DNA of 11,001 nucleotides from Pseudomonadota bacterium (GCA_002704665.1 PAHB01000071.1:1-11001); one strand, 5' to 3'; counted from the first letter of the stretch, positions 1-6,361 are shown. The notes: a model not told the origin generated them from the letters alone. Program-made: numbers and translations.

Positions 1-635
1 AGAGCCATAAACCTCCATGCCGCTGCATCAATGCTATGCCTGCTAGCTAGCAACAACCCATGATTTTGGTGGATAGCGGCGGTTATTCCCTTAAAAGATT
101 TTGCAACCCTATTTCCCGCATCGGTTTCAACAGCAACTTTGCCAGCATCGTCTAATATCACTACGTGATCTTCAAAAAATGCACAAACATCCTGACTTAT
201 TGGAGGAAGTGAACGTCCCAGGGTTGCATATGCCACACCATATTCTGTGTGCGCGTGGCACATAGCCAAAATATCTGGATGTTCTGCGTGCACGGCTGCG
301 TGCAAGACAAAGCCTGCTCGATTTACTGCATGGTTTCCCTCAACAACGCGTCCGTCATGATCGACAAGTATCAAATTTGAAACCTTAACTTGACCAAAAT
401 GAACTGCCATTGGGTTCGTCCAATACAATTCAGGATTTTCTGGATCTCTAACAGTTAAGTGGCCAGCGAAGCCATAGTCAAAATTCCATTGTGCAAATGC
501 CCTACACGCAGCAACCAGGTGTCTTTTTCTTCGTTGTCGTAGAGCCGCCAGATTATCTGTTTTAAACTCCTGAGGAAATAGTAGATTATTTTGTTCTGGT
601 TGGTAAATTGATATACGTTCTCCAAGATTGAGCAT
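1..635 (-). CDS. Class II aldolase/adducin family protein (C-terminus beyond the window edge)
   Basis: The reading frame opens at ATG 635 and stays open to the window edge, giving 211 residues; the C-terminus is missing. A strong ribosome binding site, AAGGAGGAG, sits just upstream of the ATG. The fold is that of class II aldolases and adducins: residues about 35-211 include AGHLTVRDP, the metal-site pair His127 and His129 in MCHAHTEYG, and the third metal His192 in QNHGLL. Class II aldolases cleave or isomerise phosphorylated sugars using a divalent metal, but where L-fuculose-phosphate aldolase has its catalytic glutamate, four residues before the conserved His112, this protein has Gly108 (NRAGFVLH). 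That is typical of the adducin-like branch with NxAGFxxH, whose substrates are mostly unknown. A soluble cytoplasmic enzyme is likely. Family assignment is firm; the reaction is not known. Confidence 0.9.
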   Translation of the reverse strand, partial: MLNLGERISIYQPEQNNLLFPQEFKTDNLAALRQRRKRHLVAACRAFAQWNFDYGFAGHLTVRDPENPELYWTNPMAVHFGQVKVSNLILVDHDGRVVEGNHAVNRAGFVLHAAVHAEHPDILAMCHAHTEYGVAYATLGRSLPPISQDVCAFFEDHVVILDDAGKVAVETDAGNRVAKSFKGITAAIHQNHGLLLASRHSIDAAAWRFMA

Positions 636-742
636 CTTCTCCTCCTTATTTTAATTGCCATGTATGACAAGTTGCTTTTTGCATTATCACTCGGGTCTCC
701 AAGACCAGCTTCATATGAATAGAAATAAATAGAGTAAAAATA

Positions 743-755
743 GTAAAATTTTTAC
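743..755. repeat. 13-base palindrome, possible operator
   Basis: GTAAAA-T-TTTTAC is symmetric around one central base and lies in the divergent promoter region, about 110 bases from the aldolase start and 190 from the FAS1 start. In A/T-rich DNA such a site can arise by chance, so a regulator-binding role is inference only. Confidence 0.3.
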
Positions 756-794
756 GAGCTCTACGATACTAGTTGTGCTTATCAAATAATAATA

Positions 795-810
795 CTCCTA
801 TTGGTAGGAG
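795..810. repeat. Perfect 6-bp hairpin upstream of the FAS1 gene
   Basis: CTCCTA and TAGGAG pair around a TTGG loop. No T-run follows on either strand, so it is not a standard intrinsic terminator. It lies 133 bases ahead of the FAS1 start and could be part of its leader RNA if transcription begins upstream. Confidence 0.35.
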
Positions 811-942
811 AGGTAAAAATAAGTTACGGGGGTTGTTTTTGGAGTATAGTAATTGGGATCGAAGAGAATTAAAAAGGAACTATTCCTTTCGGAATTAGTC
901 AGTTTCTCTTTGCGGTATCTTATTTTCTAAGGGGAGAAACAT

Positions 943-1569
943 ATGTTCAGTTGGTTCCTAAAGGTTGTTCTAGTGTTCACCATTTATACACCTCTGCATG
1001 ATGCAGTAGCTGACGAACAGCAACAGAGCATGTGGGATATTATTACATATGATGATCGATTTTCTACTTTTGCTGAAATGGTGGAGAGCGCAGGGGTGAA
1101 ACACCTTTTTAAGAGAGAGATTGGTATAAATGCCACAGTTTATCTTCCCACGAATGATGCATTCTTAACGATGCCGGAAACAATGAATTCGGCTTTGAGA
1201 TTTCCCGAAAATAAAGGGCCGCTGACCCATTTGATAAAAAGTCATTACTTCATTGGCACAACGGATAGTATGGAAGAAGGTGACTATTTCATGACAACAA
1301 ATATTAATGGTGACCAAATCAGAATTGAACAAGCCAAGGAACTTTTTGTTAAAGACATGGTGATCCAAGGTGGCTCGATATCAGTAGGACAGAGCAAAAT
1401 TGTTCCCATCGAGTGTGTTATGTTCGTCCAGCCCAGCAAAACCGACAAGCGGCTCAGTGTTAGTGAACAAGAGGAGTTTGCAATAACATCATGCTGCTTA
1501 CGGACTGTAAAGGAGGTTTTGGCGTTTGTGCAACATACGGTCTTGGATGCGGCAGAGGCGTTCGAATAA
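943..1569 (+). CDS. Exported single-domain fasciclin (FAS1) protein
   Basis: A 208-residue protein starting at ATG 943, with AAGGGGAGAA placed as ribosome binding site. Residues 1-24 form a signal peptide (FSWFLKVVLVFTIYTPLHDA, cleavage probably near AVADE), so the mature protein is periplasmic or outside the cell. Residues about 31-164 match one FAS1 domain: the H1 motif is ATVYLPTNDAFLTMP (64-78), the Tyr-His-type motif is SHYFIG (100-105), and the last strand is GQSKIVPIECVMFVQP (149-164). FAS1 domains mediate adhesion or protein contacts and are not enzymes. A tail of about 40 residues after the domain is unusual and includes adjacent Cys184-Cys185; I see no sorting motif in it. The gene is divergent from the aldolase gene with no partner downstream. 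The family call is good although the second half of the domain is weakly conserved. Confidence 0.82.
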   Translation: MFSWFLKVVLVFTIYTPLHDAVADEQQQSMWDIITYDDRFSTFAEMVESAGVKHLFKREIGINATVYLPTNDAFLTMPETMNSALRFPENKGPLTHLIKSHYFIGTTDSMEEGDYFMTTNINGDQIRIEQAKELFVKDMVIQGGSISVGQSKIVPIECVMFVQPSKTDKRLSVSEQEEFAITSCCLRTVKEVLAFVQHTVLDAAEAFE

Positions 1570-1794
1570 AAACTCACAACTATAATTTAGGCTGCAAATC
1601 CGTTTCTGCAGGAATTGGGCTTAGAGGTTAATATCACCCGCCAATAAAAACTAATTAGATTGAGGCGGAGAGGTGCATTTTGGTCTGCCTGTCGATTCCG
1701 CTGGTATTAAAGTAAGTGGGGATATTCTCAAGAATTAAAATTTTGTTTCTTGGACCACTAGACGACCTCTCTCAAGAGCTACACCCTTGTTGAC

Positions 1795-2034
1795 TTATGG
1801 TGACTCGTCTTCTTTAACAATTAGAGTATCAACAAAACGACGGACCAAAGGTGTGATGACTAGAAGACTTGGAAATGCTACAAACCAGCTTTTGTACCAT
1901 GCAATCATCCAAAGACTCAAAAAACTTTCAACCAATCCGGTTGTGTTAAGAACTGACACGCTGGAGACGACACAAGACATGAAGATTGACACGATAAAGA
2001 TAAATGTAAGTTGTGCGTATTTTGTCGGTATCAT
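1795..2034 (-). CDS. DUF2798 family small inner-membrane protein
   Basis: A 79-residue protein starting MIPTKYAQLTF at ATG 2034. An in-frame TTG two codons upstream is possible, but ATG gives the family's usual N-terminus, and a GGA lies about ten bases ahead. It has two hydrophobic segments, roughly residues 8-28 and 42-64. Between and after them it carries the family pattern: MSCVVSSVSVL, then FLSLWMIAWYKSWFVAFPSL, then PLVRRFVDTLI. This W-x3-W-x2-SW-x-VAFP and PLVRR signature is what I recognise as DUF2798, a short two-helix membrane protein family of unknown function found widely in proteobacteria. It stands alone on the minus strand, convergent with the FAS1 gene. Length is normal for the family. 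Confidence 0.8.
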   Translation of the reverse strand: MIPTKYAQLTFIFIVSIFMSCVVSSVSVLNTTGLVESFLSLWMIAWYKSWFVAFPSLLVITPLVRRFVDTLIVKEDESP

Positions 2035-2508
2035 AGGCAAATTCCAGATTTATTGTCAGGCCTCAGTATTCTAACCGGCATCAGGCTATAAACGTAGGGG
2101 TAAGGAGCCTGTAACCAAATACCAACCCGACGACGAATGCGAACATGGAAATAATTAAAAGATATTATTTTCCTACGATCAAAAAATTCCCCTCTGATTT
2201 TAAAATCTACCAAATTATTTTAGAAGAACAATAGATTAACAGATTGTAGCTAAGGAATATATGGAATAGGGCAGGTATAAATTTCAGAGAGAATTTTTAA
2301 TAAGAAGATGGTATCCGAAAATTGTGGGTAATGTACCGTTGGGCGACTCGAGATTCGGAGGAATAGTATTTTAATTCACATATGTCTTGCGAGACTGTGG
2401 GAAAAAAGAAATAGCGCTACCGTACCAAACAGCTCAACCCACATATAGATATGGTTTTGAAAAAATATTACGGGATTGCTGGTATTGCGAGGTCGTTTGC
2501 TTAACAGA
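2035..2508. other. Intergenic stretch between the DUF2798 and helicase genes
   Basis: This 474-base A/T-rich stretch holds no gene I can support. It should contain the promoter of the DUF2798 gene and the 3' end of the helicase transcript. A perfect 7-bp inverted repeat at its right end overlaps the helicase stop codon. AGATTGTAGCTA at 2241-2252 recurs at 5815-5826 after the first cyclase gene. Open frames here lack ribosome binding sites and have unnatural composition. Confidence 0.5.
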
Positions 2509-2516
2509 TCAAACGA
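2493..2516. repeat. Inverted repeat overlapping the helicase stop codon
   Basis: TCGTTTG (2493-2499) and CAAACGA (2510-2516) pair perfectly around a 10-base loop, and the helicase stop codon (2509-2511) lies at the loop edge. In the helicase transcript no U-run follows the stem, so it is not a canonical intrinsic terminator. It could still be a 3'-end stabilising hairpin. Confidence 0.4.
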
Positions 2517-3777
2517 TTTGCCGAGATTTCGCTTTCTTGATTTTCGACTTTCTTTCGTTTTCTTTGGGAGAATGTATAAGTTTTTTCTTTTTTTGAAGGC
2601 GATATTTCATGGAACTTTTAGGTTTTGATCTATTACTCGTTATAGTTGAGAGCCATTCTGGCATTTCCCTTATTCTTATTTTTAATTGATTTTCAATCTT
2701 TTTAATCCATTTTTTTTCCTCTAAACTGGCAATAGAAATGGCTACTCCTTTTCTTCCCGCTCGCCCTGTTCTTCCGATTCTGTGGACATAGTCATTTGGT
2801 TGGTTGGGAATATCATAGTTAATGACACAGGGGAGTTGCTCTATATCTAGGCCCCGAGCGGCAACATCGGTTGCAACTAAAATATCTGTTCGTTTTTCTC
2901 TAAATTTAGCTAGTGATTTTTTTCTTTGGTGTTGTAGCTTATTTCCGTGAATTATTTCTACCTTCAAATCCAATGAGCGAAGGCGGAGACCAAGTTTTTC
3001 TGCACCAAACTTTGTCCTAGTAAAGACTAGTAATTGGTGAAATTTAAACTTTTTAATGATTTTCAGAAGGGCTTTAATTTTCTCTGAATTTTTTGTTACA
3101 TTAAATACAAATTGGTCTATGAGTTGACCAGATTGTCTTCGATTTTTTATATTAATTTTGATAGGGTTATTAGTAAAATTTTGTGCTAGTTGACGAATTT
3201 CTTTACTATAAGTTGCCGAAATTAATATATTTTGGGTCAATTCTGGGAGTTCGGCTAAAATCATCTTTATATCGTTGATAAATCCCATGTCTAACATTCG
3301 GTCTGCCTCATCAAGAACTATCGTTTCAACTTCTTCAAGGTTGATTGTTCTCCTGCTAATATGATCTAGAAGTCGACCGGGTGTCGCAATGATTATGTCA
3401 ACGCCTTTTTTAAGGTTTTTGATTTGGAACCGAATGTTAGCGCCGCCGTAAACCGGCATTACCTTCAGCTTTGTATTTTTTCCGTAATTTCGATAGCTTG
3501 CGCAAACCTGTTCCGCAAGCTCTCGCGTTGGCGTGAGGATTAGAATTCTTATCTTCTTCTTTTTTTTATTATCGACGGATAGTAAAGATTGAATTGTTGG
3601 TAAGGCGAAGGCCGCAGTTTTACCTGTTCCAGTTTGTGACTCAACCACGACATCCTTCCCCGATAAGATTACAGGTATTACCTTTGTTTGAACTTCTGTG
3701 GGGTGCTTATAACCTGAGACAACTAGCTGATCGATGAGATTTTCCTCGAGTCCGAGTTCTTTAAAGTAGTGTTTAAT
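2509..3777 (-). CDS. RhlE-like DEAD-box ATP-dependent RNA helicase with apparent ATT start
   Basis: ATP-driven unwinding of RNA, acting in ribosome assembly or mRNA decay. All helicase motifs are present (numbering from ATT): FKELGL (5-10), Q motif ending at Gln30, SQTGTGKT (47-54), PTRELAEQ (83-90), TPGRLLD (132-138), DEAD (156-159), SAT (187-189), VFTRTK (251-256), ATDVAARGLDIE (302-313), HRIGRTGRAGR (332-342). A Lys/Arg-rich tail follows (about 378-422). The first ATG/GTG/TTG in frame is GTG 3648, but starting there would cut away the Q motif and half the P-loop strand. The real domain reaches back to an in-frame stop at 3783-3781, leaving ATT 3777 as the only near-cognate start before FKELGL, with AAGGA six bases ahead. 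Its start overlaps the stop of the small upstream ORF, so coupled translation is likely. RhlE-type is the best subgroup guess from length and basic tail. Confidence 0.9.
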   Translation of the reverse strand: MKHYFKELGLEENLIDQLVVSGYKHPTEVQTKVIPVILSGKDVVVESQTGTGKTAAFALPTIQSLLSVDNKKKKKIRILILTPTRELAEQVCASYRNYGKNTKLKVMPVYGGANIRFQIKNLKKGVDIIIATPGRLLDHISRRTINLEEVETIVLDEADRMLDMGFINDIKMILAELPELTQNILISATYSKEIRQLAQNFTNNPIKINIKNRRQSGQLIDQFVFNVTKNSEKIKALLKIIKKFKFHQLLVFTRTKFGAEKLGLRLRSLDLKVEIIHGNKLQHQRKKSLAKFREKRTDILVATDVAARGLDIEQLPCVINYDIPNQPNDYVHRIGRTGRAGRKGVAISIASLEEKKWIKKIENQLKIRIREMPEWLSTITSNRSKPKSSMKYRLQKKKKLIHSPKENERKSKIKKAKSRQIV

Positions 3778-3880
3778 ATTTTATCCTTATGAAAAAAATT
3801 GCTATAAAGTAACTGACGAATAGTAATGTCTTAAAATAACCCATGAGAATCCGTTTGCTATGTAGACCCTTTGTGTGCAT
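3773..3880 (-). CDS. Small membrane-peptide ORF upstream of and overlapping the helicase start
   Basis: A 35-codon frame from ATG 3880 to TAA 3773. It has an excellent Shine-Dalgarno, AGGAGG, four bases upstream. The peptide starts with a basic stretch (MHTKGLHSKRILMG), runs through one hydrophobic segment (residues about 15-31, TLLFVSYFIAIFF), and ends in basic RIKY: the profile of a single-pass inner-membrane peptide. Its stop shares bases with the ATT start of the helicase (TATTAA), the classic arrangement for translational coupling. It may be a functional small protein, or a leader whose translation delivers ribosomes to the weak ATT. I do not recognise the peptide. The Shine-Dalgarno and the first bases of the start lie in a hairpin, which suggests control at this point. 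Confidence 0.55.
   Translation of the reverse strand: MHTKGLHSKRILMGYFKTLLFVSYFIAIFFIRIKY
3784..3788 (-). promoter_or_regulatory. Shine-Dalgarno supporting the ATT start of the helicase
   Basis: On the minus strand AAGGA is followed by six bases (TAAAAT) and then ATT 3777. The spacing is near ideal, and no ATG, GTG or TTG is available in that frame between the preceding stop codon and the Q motif. This decides the start. Confidence 0.6.
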
Positions 3881-3941
3881 GGGTCCTCCTAACCCATTGA
3901 TGACCCTTTCATCTAGCTTAACTTTATCATGATGATTCTCA
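3844..3941 (-). promoter_or_regulatory. Structured leader RNA around the start of the small ORF ahead of the helicase
   Basis: Read on the minus strand, the 8-base element TGAGAATC (3941-3934) is exactly complementary to GATTCTCA (3851-3844), so it can close an outer stem. Inside it lies a hairpin, ATGGGT-TAGGAGG-ACCCAT (3897-3879), with the Shine-Dalgarno in the loop and two bases of the start codon in the stem. GGACCC (3886-3881), between the Shine-Dalgarno and the ATG, could instead pair with either of two copies of AAAGGGTC (3909-3902 and 3872-3865). Competing pairings of this kind are typical of translational switches. The pairings are read directly from the sequence; the regulatory role is inference. 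Confidence 0.45.
3879..3897 (-). repeat. Hairpin presenting AGGAGG in its loop
   Basis: ATGGGTTAGGAGGACCCAT forms a perfect 6-bp stem with a 7-base loop that is almost exactly the Shine-Dalgarno. The 3' arm includes the AT of the small ORF's start codon, so folding would leave the Shine-Dalgarno exposed while hiding the start. Confidence 0.5.
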
Positions 3942-3999
3942 CGTTACGGTGATTTTTCAGGTAAAAAAATATTTTTTTATATTTTTGCGATTTAGATCT

Positions 4000-4005
4000 A
4001 TTATA
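4000..4005 (-). promoter_or_regulatory. Possible -10 box for the helicase operon
   Basis: A perfect TATAAT on the minus strand, about 60 bases upstream of the structured leader. No good -35 is seen 16-18 bases further upstream and the region is very A/T-rich, so this is only a candidate. Confidence 0.25.
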
Positions 4006-4156
4006 AGTAAACAAATAGTTTTTTCATATTAATTAACACTTAACTTCTAGAATATCGACCCTCTGTTTGAAGGAATACCTCTATTAGTTAGGGGGATAAA
4101 AAATCAGTAACTCGTGGTATTTTCGGGTATATTTGAGGAATATTAGGAGTAACTAG

Positions 4157-5788
4157 GTGCCACAAAAAAAGAGAAAACAAACAGGAAATCCGAAATCAAA
4201 CAAAAGTGACGTGAAGCTTTACGGTAGAGCACTGTTATCATTGCAAAATGTGGTCGGTATTTTAGGAGAGTCGGGCGAGGAAATTTTCAAAGAAAACAAA
4301 GTGACCGAAATAGCCGAAAAGGGATTGTACAGTCCCCGCCTCAGATTGGGATTATGGGACTCTATATTAGATAGGTATGGTGGCGATGGACTAGATATTA
4401 TCGGTCGTTTAAACGCAGATATATGGGAGAGTGATACCGGAAAAATGCAGGCAAAGTATATAGCAAAATTAAATAGCCCAGAGGGGTCATTGCCTGACAA
4501 ATTTGTGATTCATAACTATAGAGGTCTTAATAGCGATGTGTCCCTCCACGAAATGGCAAAAATGCATATAGATACTTGGGACGTCGCAATCAAGATAGTT
4601 ACCTTTGCTCCTGAGAATGCCTATGGTGCACAATTAATTAAGTTAGGACCATTGCGCTATAAGTATAAACTTAGAATGACTGGTATAAAAGTTCGCCACT
4701 ACAATTTTCCCCTAGCTTGCATACACCAGCAGTTGACTCGATGGATTACTGCTGAGTGGGATTTTAAGTTAAAATTTGATGAAAAAAATTCTTATGATGA
4801 TTCAGATTATGGATGCTTGTTTAGTATCATAGCTAGCATTAAAAAAGGTAAAGATTTAAGAAATCCGAATGTTCTAGCAAACGAAATAAAGCAGGACAGT
4901 TTTGAGGCTCTTTTAAAGTCAGTTTTAAAATATTCCGACGATCAAAAAAAAGAATTAGGAAAAGAGAAAAAAAGAGTAGAACGACTTTCAAAGCAACTGG
5001 GGAAATACTTGCCTCCTCAAATTCATCAGTCACTATTTTCGGGAAGATACAACACAGAGATTACAACCCGTCGTAAGAAGTTAACAATATTTTTCAGTGA
5101 TATAGCGAATTTCACGTCCACCTCTGAAGGTTTGCAGCCTGAGGATTTGACGAAGTATCTTAATGAGTATTTCTCAGAGATGACCACAATCGCGTTAGAT
5201 TGCGGAGCGACTATAGATAAATACATTGGCGACGCCATGATGGTCTTTTTTGGTGATCCTGAAAGTAACGGAGAAAAAAAAGATGCTCGGGGTTGTGTTG
5301 AGATGGCTCTCAAGATGCAGGATCGCATGGTTGAATTACAGGATAGGTGGGCCAATGAAGGCTTTGCCGATCCGTTTCAAGTGCGAATAGGTATAAATAC
5401 AGGATATTGCAATGTGGGTAACTTTGGTAGCGACCAAAGACTAACGTATACCATTATTGGTGGTGAGGTAAATGTGGCGCAAAGACTAGAGTCTAGTGCT
5501 GATTCTAACGGAATATTAATGTCATACGAGACTTACGCCCATGCGCAAGATATGATCGAAGTGGAAGAGCGGAAGACAATTAAGATGAAAGGAATTAGTC
5601 GAGATATTAAGGTGTTTTCGGTGATCGGAAGAAAAACTATTTCAGAGAGCAAGGAGCCTCAGATCATGAGGAAACCGAAAAAAGACGAGTTATCAGAATT
5701 TGAAATAATGAAAAAAGATGTAGCACGGATAGATAATAATTTGCACGAATTGAATAAAAAAATAGAGGCAGTTTTAAAAAAACTCTAA
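4157..5788 (+). CDS. Class III adenylate/guanylate cyclase with an unknown N-terminal domain (first copy)
   Basis: Makes a cyclic nucleotide, probably cAMP from ATP, in the cytoplasm; 543 residues, no membrane segment. The start is GTG 4157, with AGGAG seven bases upstream. Residues 1-20 are basic. Residues about 21-255 form an unrecognised domain with GLYSPRLRLGLWDSILDRYG (56-75). A charged coiled coil follows (about 258-283), then the cyclase domain (about 300-490). Metal aspartates are Asp315 (FFSDI) and Asp359 (KYIGD). Purine-selecting residues are Lys355 and Thr432, a Lys/Thr pair as in class IIIb adenylate cyclases, and the transition-state pair is Asn439/Arg443 (VNVAQR). The usual IGD before VN is IGG, common in one proteobacterial subgroup. 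All catalytic residues are present, so an active homodimer is expected. A second short coiled coil ends the protein (about 511-543). It is paralogous to the gene at 9655 and divergent from the helicase operon. Confidence 0.92.
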   Translation: MPQKKRKQTGNPKSNKSDVKLYGRALLSLQNVVGILGESGEEIFKENKVTEIAEKGLYSPRLRLGLWDSILDRYGGDGLDIIGRLNADIWESDTGKMQAKYIAKLNSPEGSLPDKFVIHNYRGLNSDVSLHEMAKMHIDTWDVAIKIVTFAPENAYGAQLIKLGPLRYKYKLRMTGIKVRHYNFPLACIHQQLTRWITAEWDFKLKFDEKNSYDDSDYGCLFSIIASIKKGKDLRNPNVLANEIKQDSFEALLKSVLKYSDDQKKELGKEKKRVERLSKQLGKYLPPQIHQSLFSGRYNTEITTRRKKLTIFFSDIANFTSTSEGLQPEDLTKYLNEYFSEMTTIALDCGATIDKYIGDAMMVFFGDPESNGEKKDARGCVEMALKMQDRMVELQDRWANEGFADPFQVRIGINTGYCNVGNFGSDQRLTYTIIGGEVNVAQRLESSADSNGILMSYETYAHAQDMIEVEERKTIKMKGISRDIKVFSVIGRKTISESKEPQIMRKPKKDELSEFEIMKKDVARIDNNLHELNKKIEAVLKKL

Positions 5789-5971
5789 TCGTTTTAACAG
5801 ATTAATAAATATATAGATTGTAGCTACTGAAAACTATAAATGGCTGGGGCATCGTAGGGTGGGGTTAAGTTTAGATGGTTTTGATACCTGCTTACTATAC
5901 ATCGCTTATTATTCTAAGAGTCGAGGGTTCATAGATTATTAATATTTAAAGAATAAGAAAGAGGGATATCA

Positions 5972-6361
5972 ATGAAGAGCCAGTTCGTTCCAAATGAGAA
6001 AGAATTTAAAATCATGGAAGACATCAAAAATGGAAAAGACAAACCAGTCTTGATGCTTAACTTGAATAAATACGTCGCTGAGGTTGATTATCCTTCAGGG
6101 GAGATATACAACAAGTATATGGAAGCACTGAATAAATTAGTAAAACAAGTAGGAGGAAAAGTCCTATGGCAAACTCCAGTTCTGGGCCAACCCATTGGCG
6201 AGCAAGATATAGATGAGGTGTTGGCCATATGGTATCCCACGCACAGAGCATTTTTAGAACTCAAAAATCAAAAAGCATCAGCCATAAACTTCAAGTTGCG
6301 AGATATCTGCATACAGCATGCAGTAATACATCGATGTTCTGAAAGCATAATACCTAAATAA
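5972..6361 (+). CDS. DUF1330-like dimeric alpha/beta-barrel protein
   Basis: A 129-residue cytoplasmic protein from ATG 5972 with an AGAGGG ribosome binding site. The pattern VLMLNLNKYV (residues 26-35), then YNKYMEALNKLVKQVGGKVLW and, near residues 80-97, DEVLAIWYPTHRAFLELKNQ matches the DUF1330 / dimeric alpha-beta barrel layout: a strand MLNL, a helix Y-x2-Y, a G-G-x-V strand, then YP and a helix with an aromatic residue. The family has no settled reaction; related folds include small monooxygenases and stress proteins. The first 20 or so residues are an extension. It lies 183 bases after the first cyclase on the same strand, probably with its own promoter. Family call moderate to good; function unknown. 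Confidence 0.72.
   Translation: MKSQFVPNEKEFKIMEDIKNGKDKPVLMLNLNKYVAEVDYPSGEIYNKYMEALNKLVKQVGGKVLWQTPVLGQPIGEQDIDEVLAIWYPTHRAFLELKNQKASAINFKLRDICIQHAVIHRCSESIIPK

Larger units (their letters stand above)
636..942. promoter_or_regulatory. Divergent intergenic region between the class II aldolase and FAS1 genes
   Basis: This 307-base A/T-rich gap must hold promoters for both flanking genes. I see no gene in it. A 13-base near-perfect palindrome, GTAAAATTTTTAC, lies at 743-755 and could be an operator. A perfect 6-bp hairpin, CTCCTA-TTGG-TAGGAG, lies at 795-810, directly followed by AGGTAAAAATAAG (811-823), which recurs at 7878-7890. No convincing -35/-10 pair could be chosen by eye. Confidence 0.4.

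Noticed and set aside
1284..1577. Minus-strand 97-codon frame antisense to the FAS1 gene
   Set aside because: Shadow of the FAS1 coding sequence; the plus-strand gene has signal peptide, domain and ribosome binding site.
2081..2146. A 21-codon hydrophobic frame on the minus strand (MFAFVVGLVFGYRLLTPTFIA)
   Set aside because: It looks like a membrane segment but lacks a ribosome binding site and is closed by a stop a few codons upstream; chance or an old fragment cannot be told apart.
2031..2213. A 60-codon minus-strand frame whose stop overlaps the DUF2798 start (ATGA)
   Set aside because: The overlap looks like a coupled pair, but the start would be TTG with no ribosome binding site, and the peptide has no natural domain or signal composition.
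2387..2596. Plus-strand frame running into the helicase 3' end
   Set aside because: Antisense to the helicase C-terminus; no ribosome binding site and cysteine/phenylalanine-rich shadow composition.
3938..3951. TCAC-N6-GTGA as a CRP-type site next to the cyclase gene
   Set aside because: The half sites are in the opposite orientation to the CRP consensus (GTGA-N6-TCAC), so this is not a CRP site.
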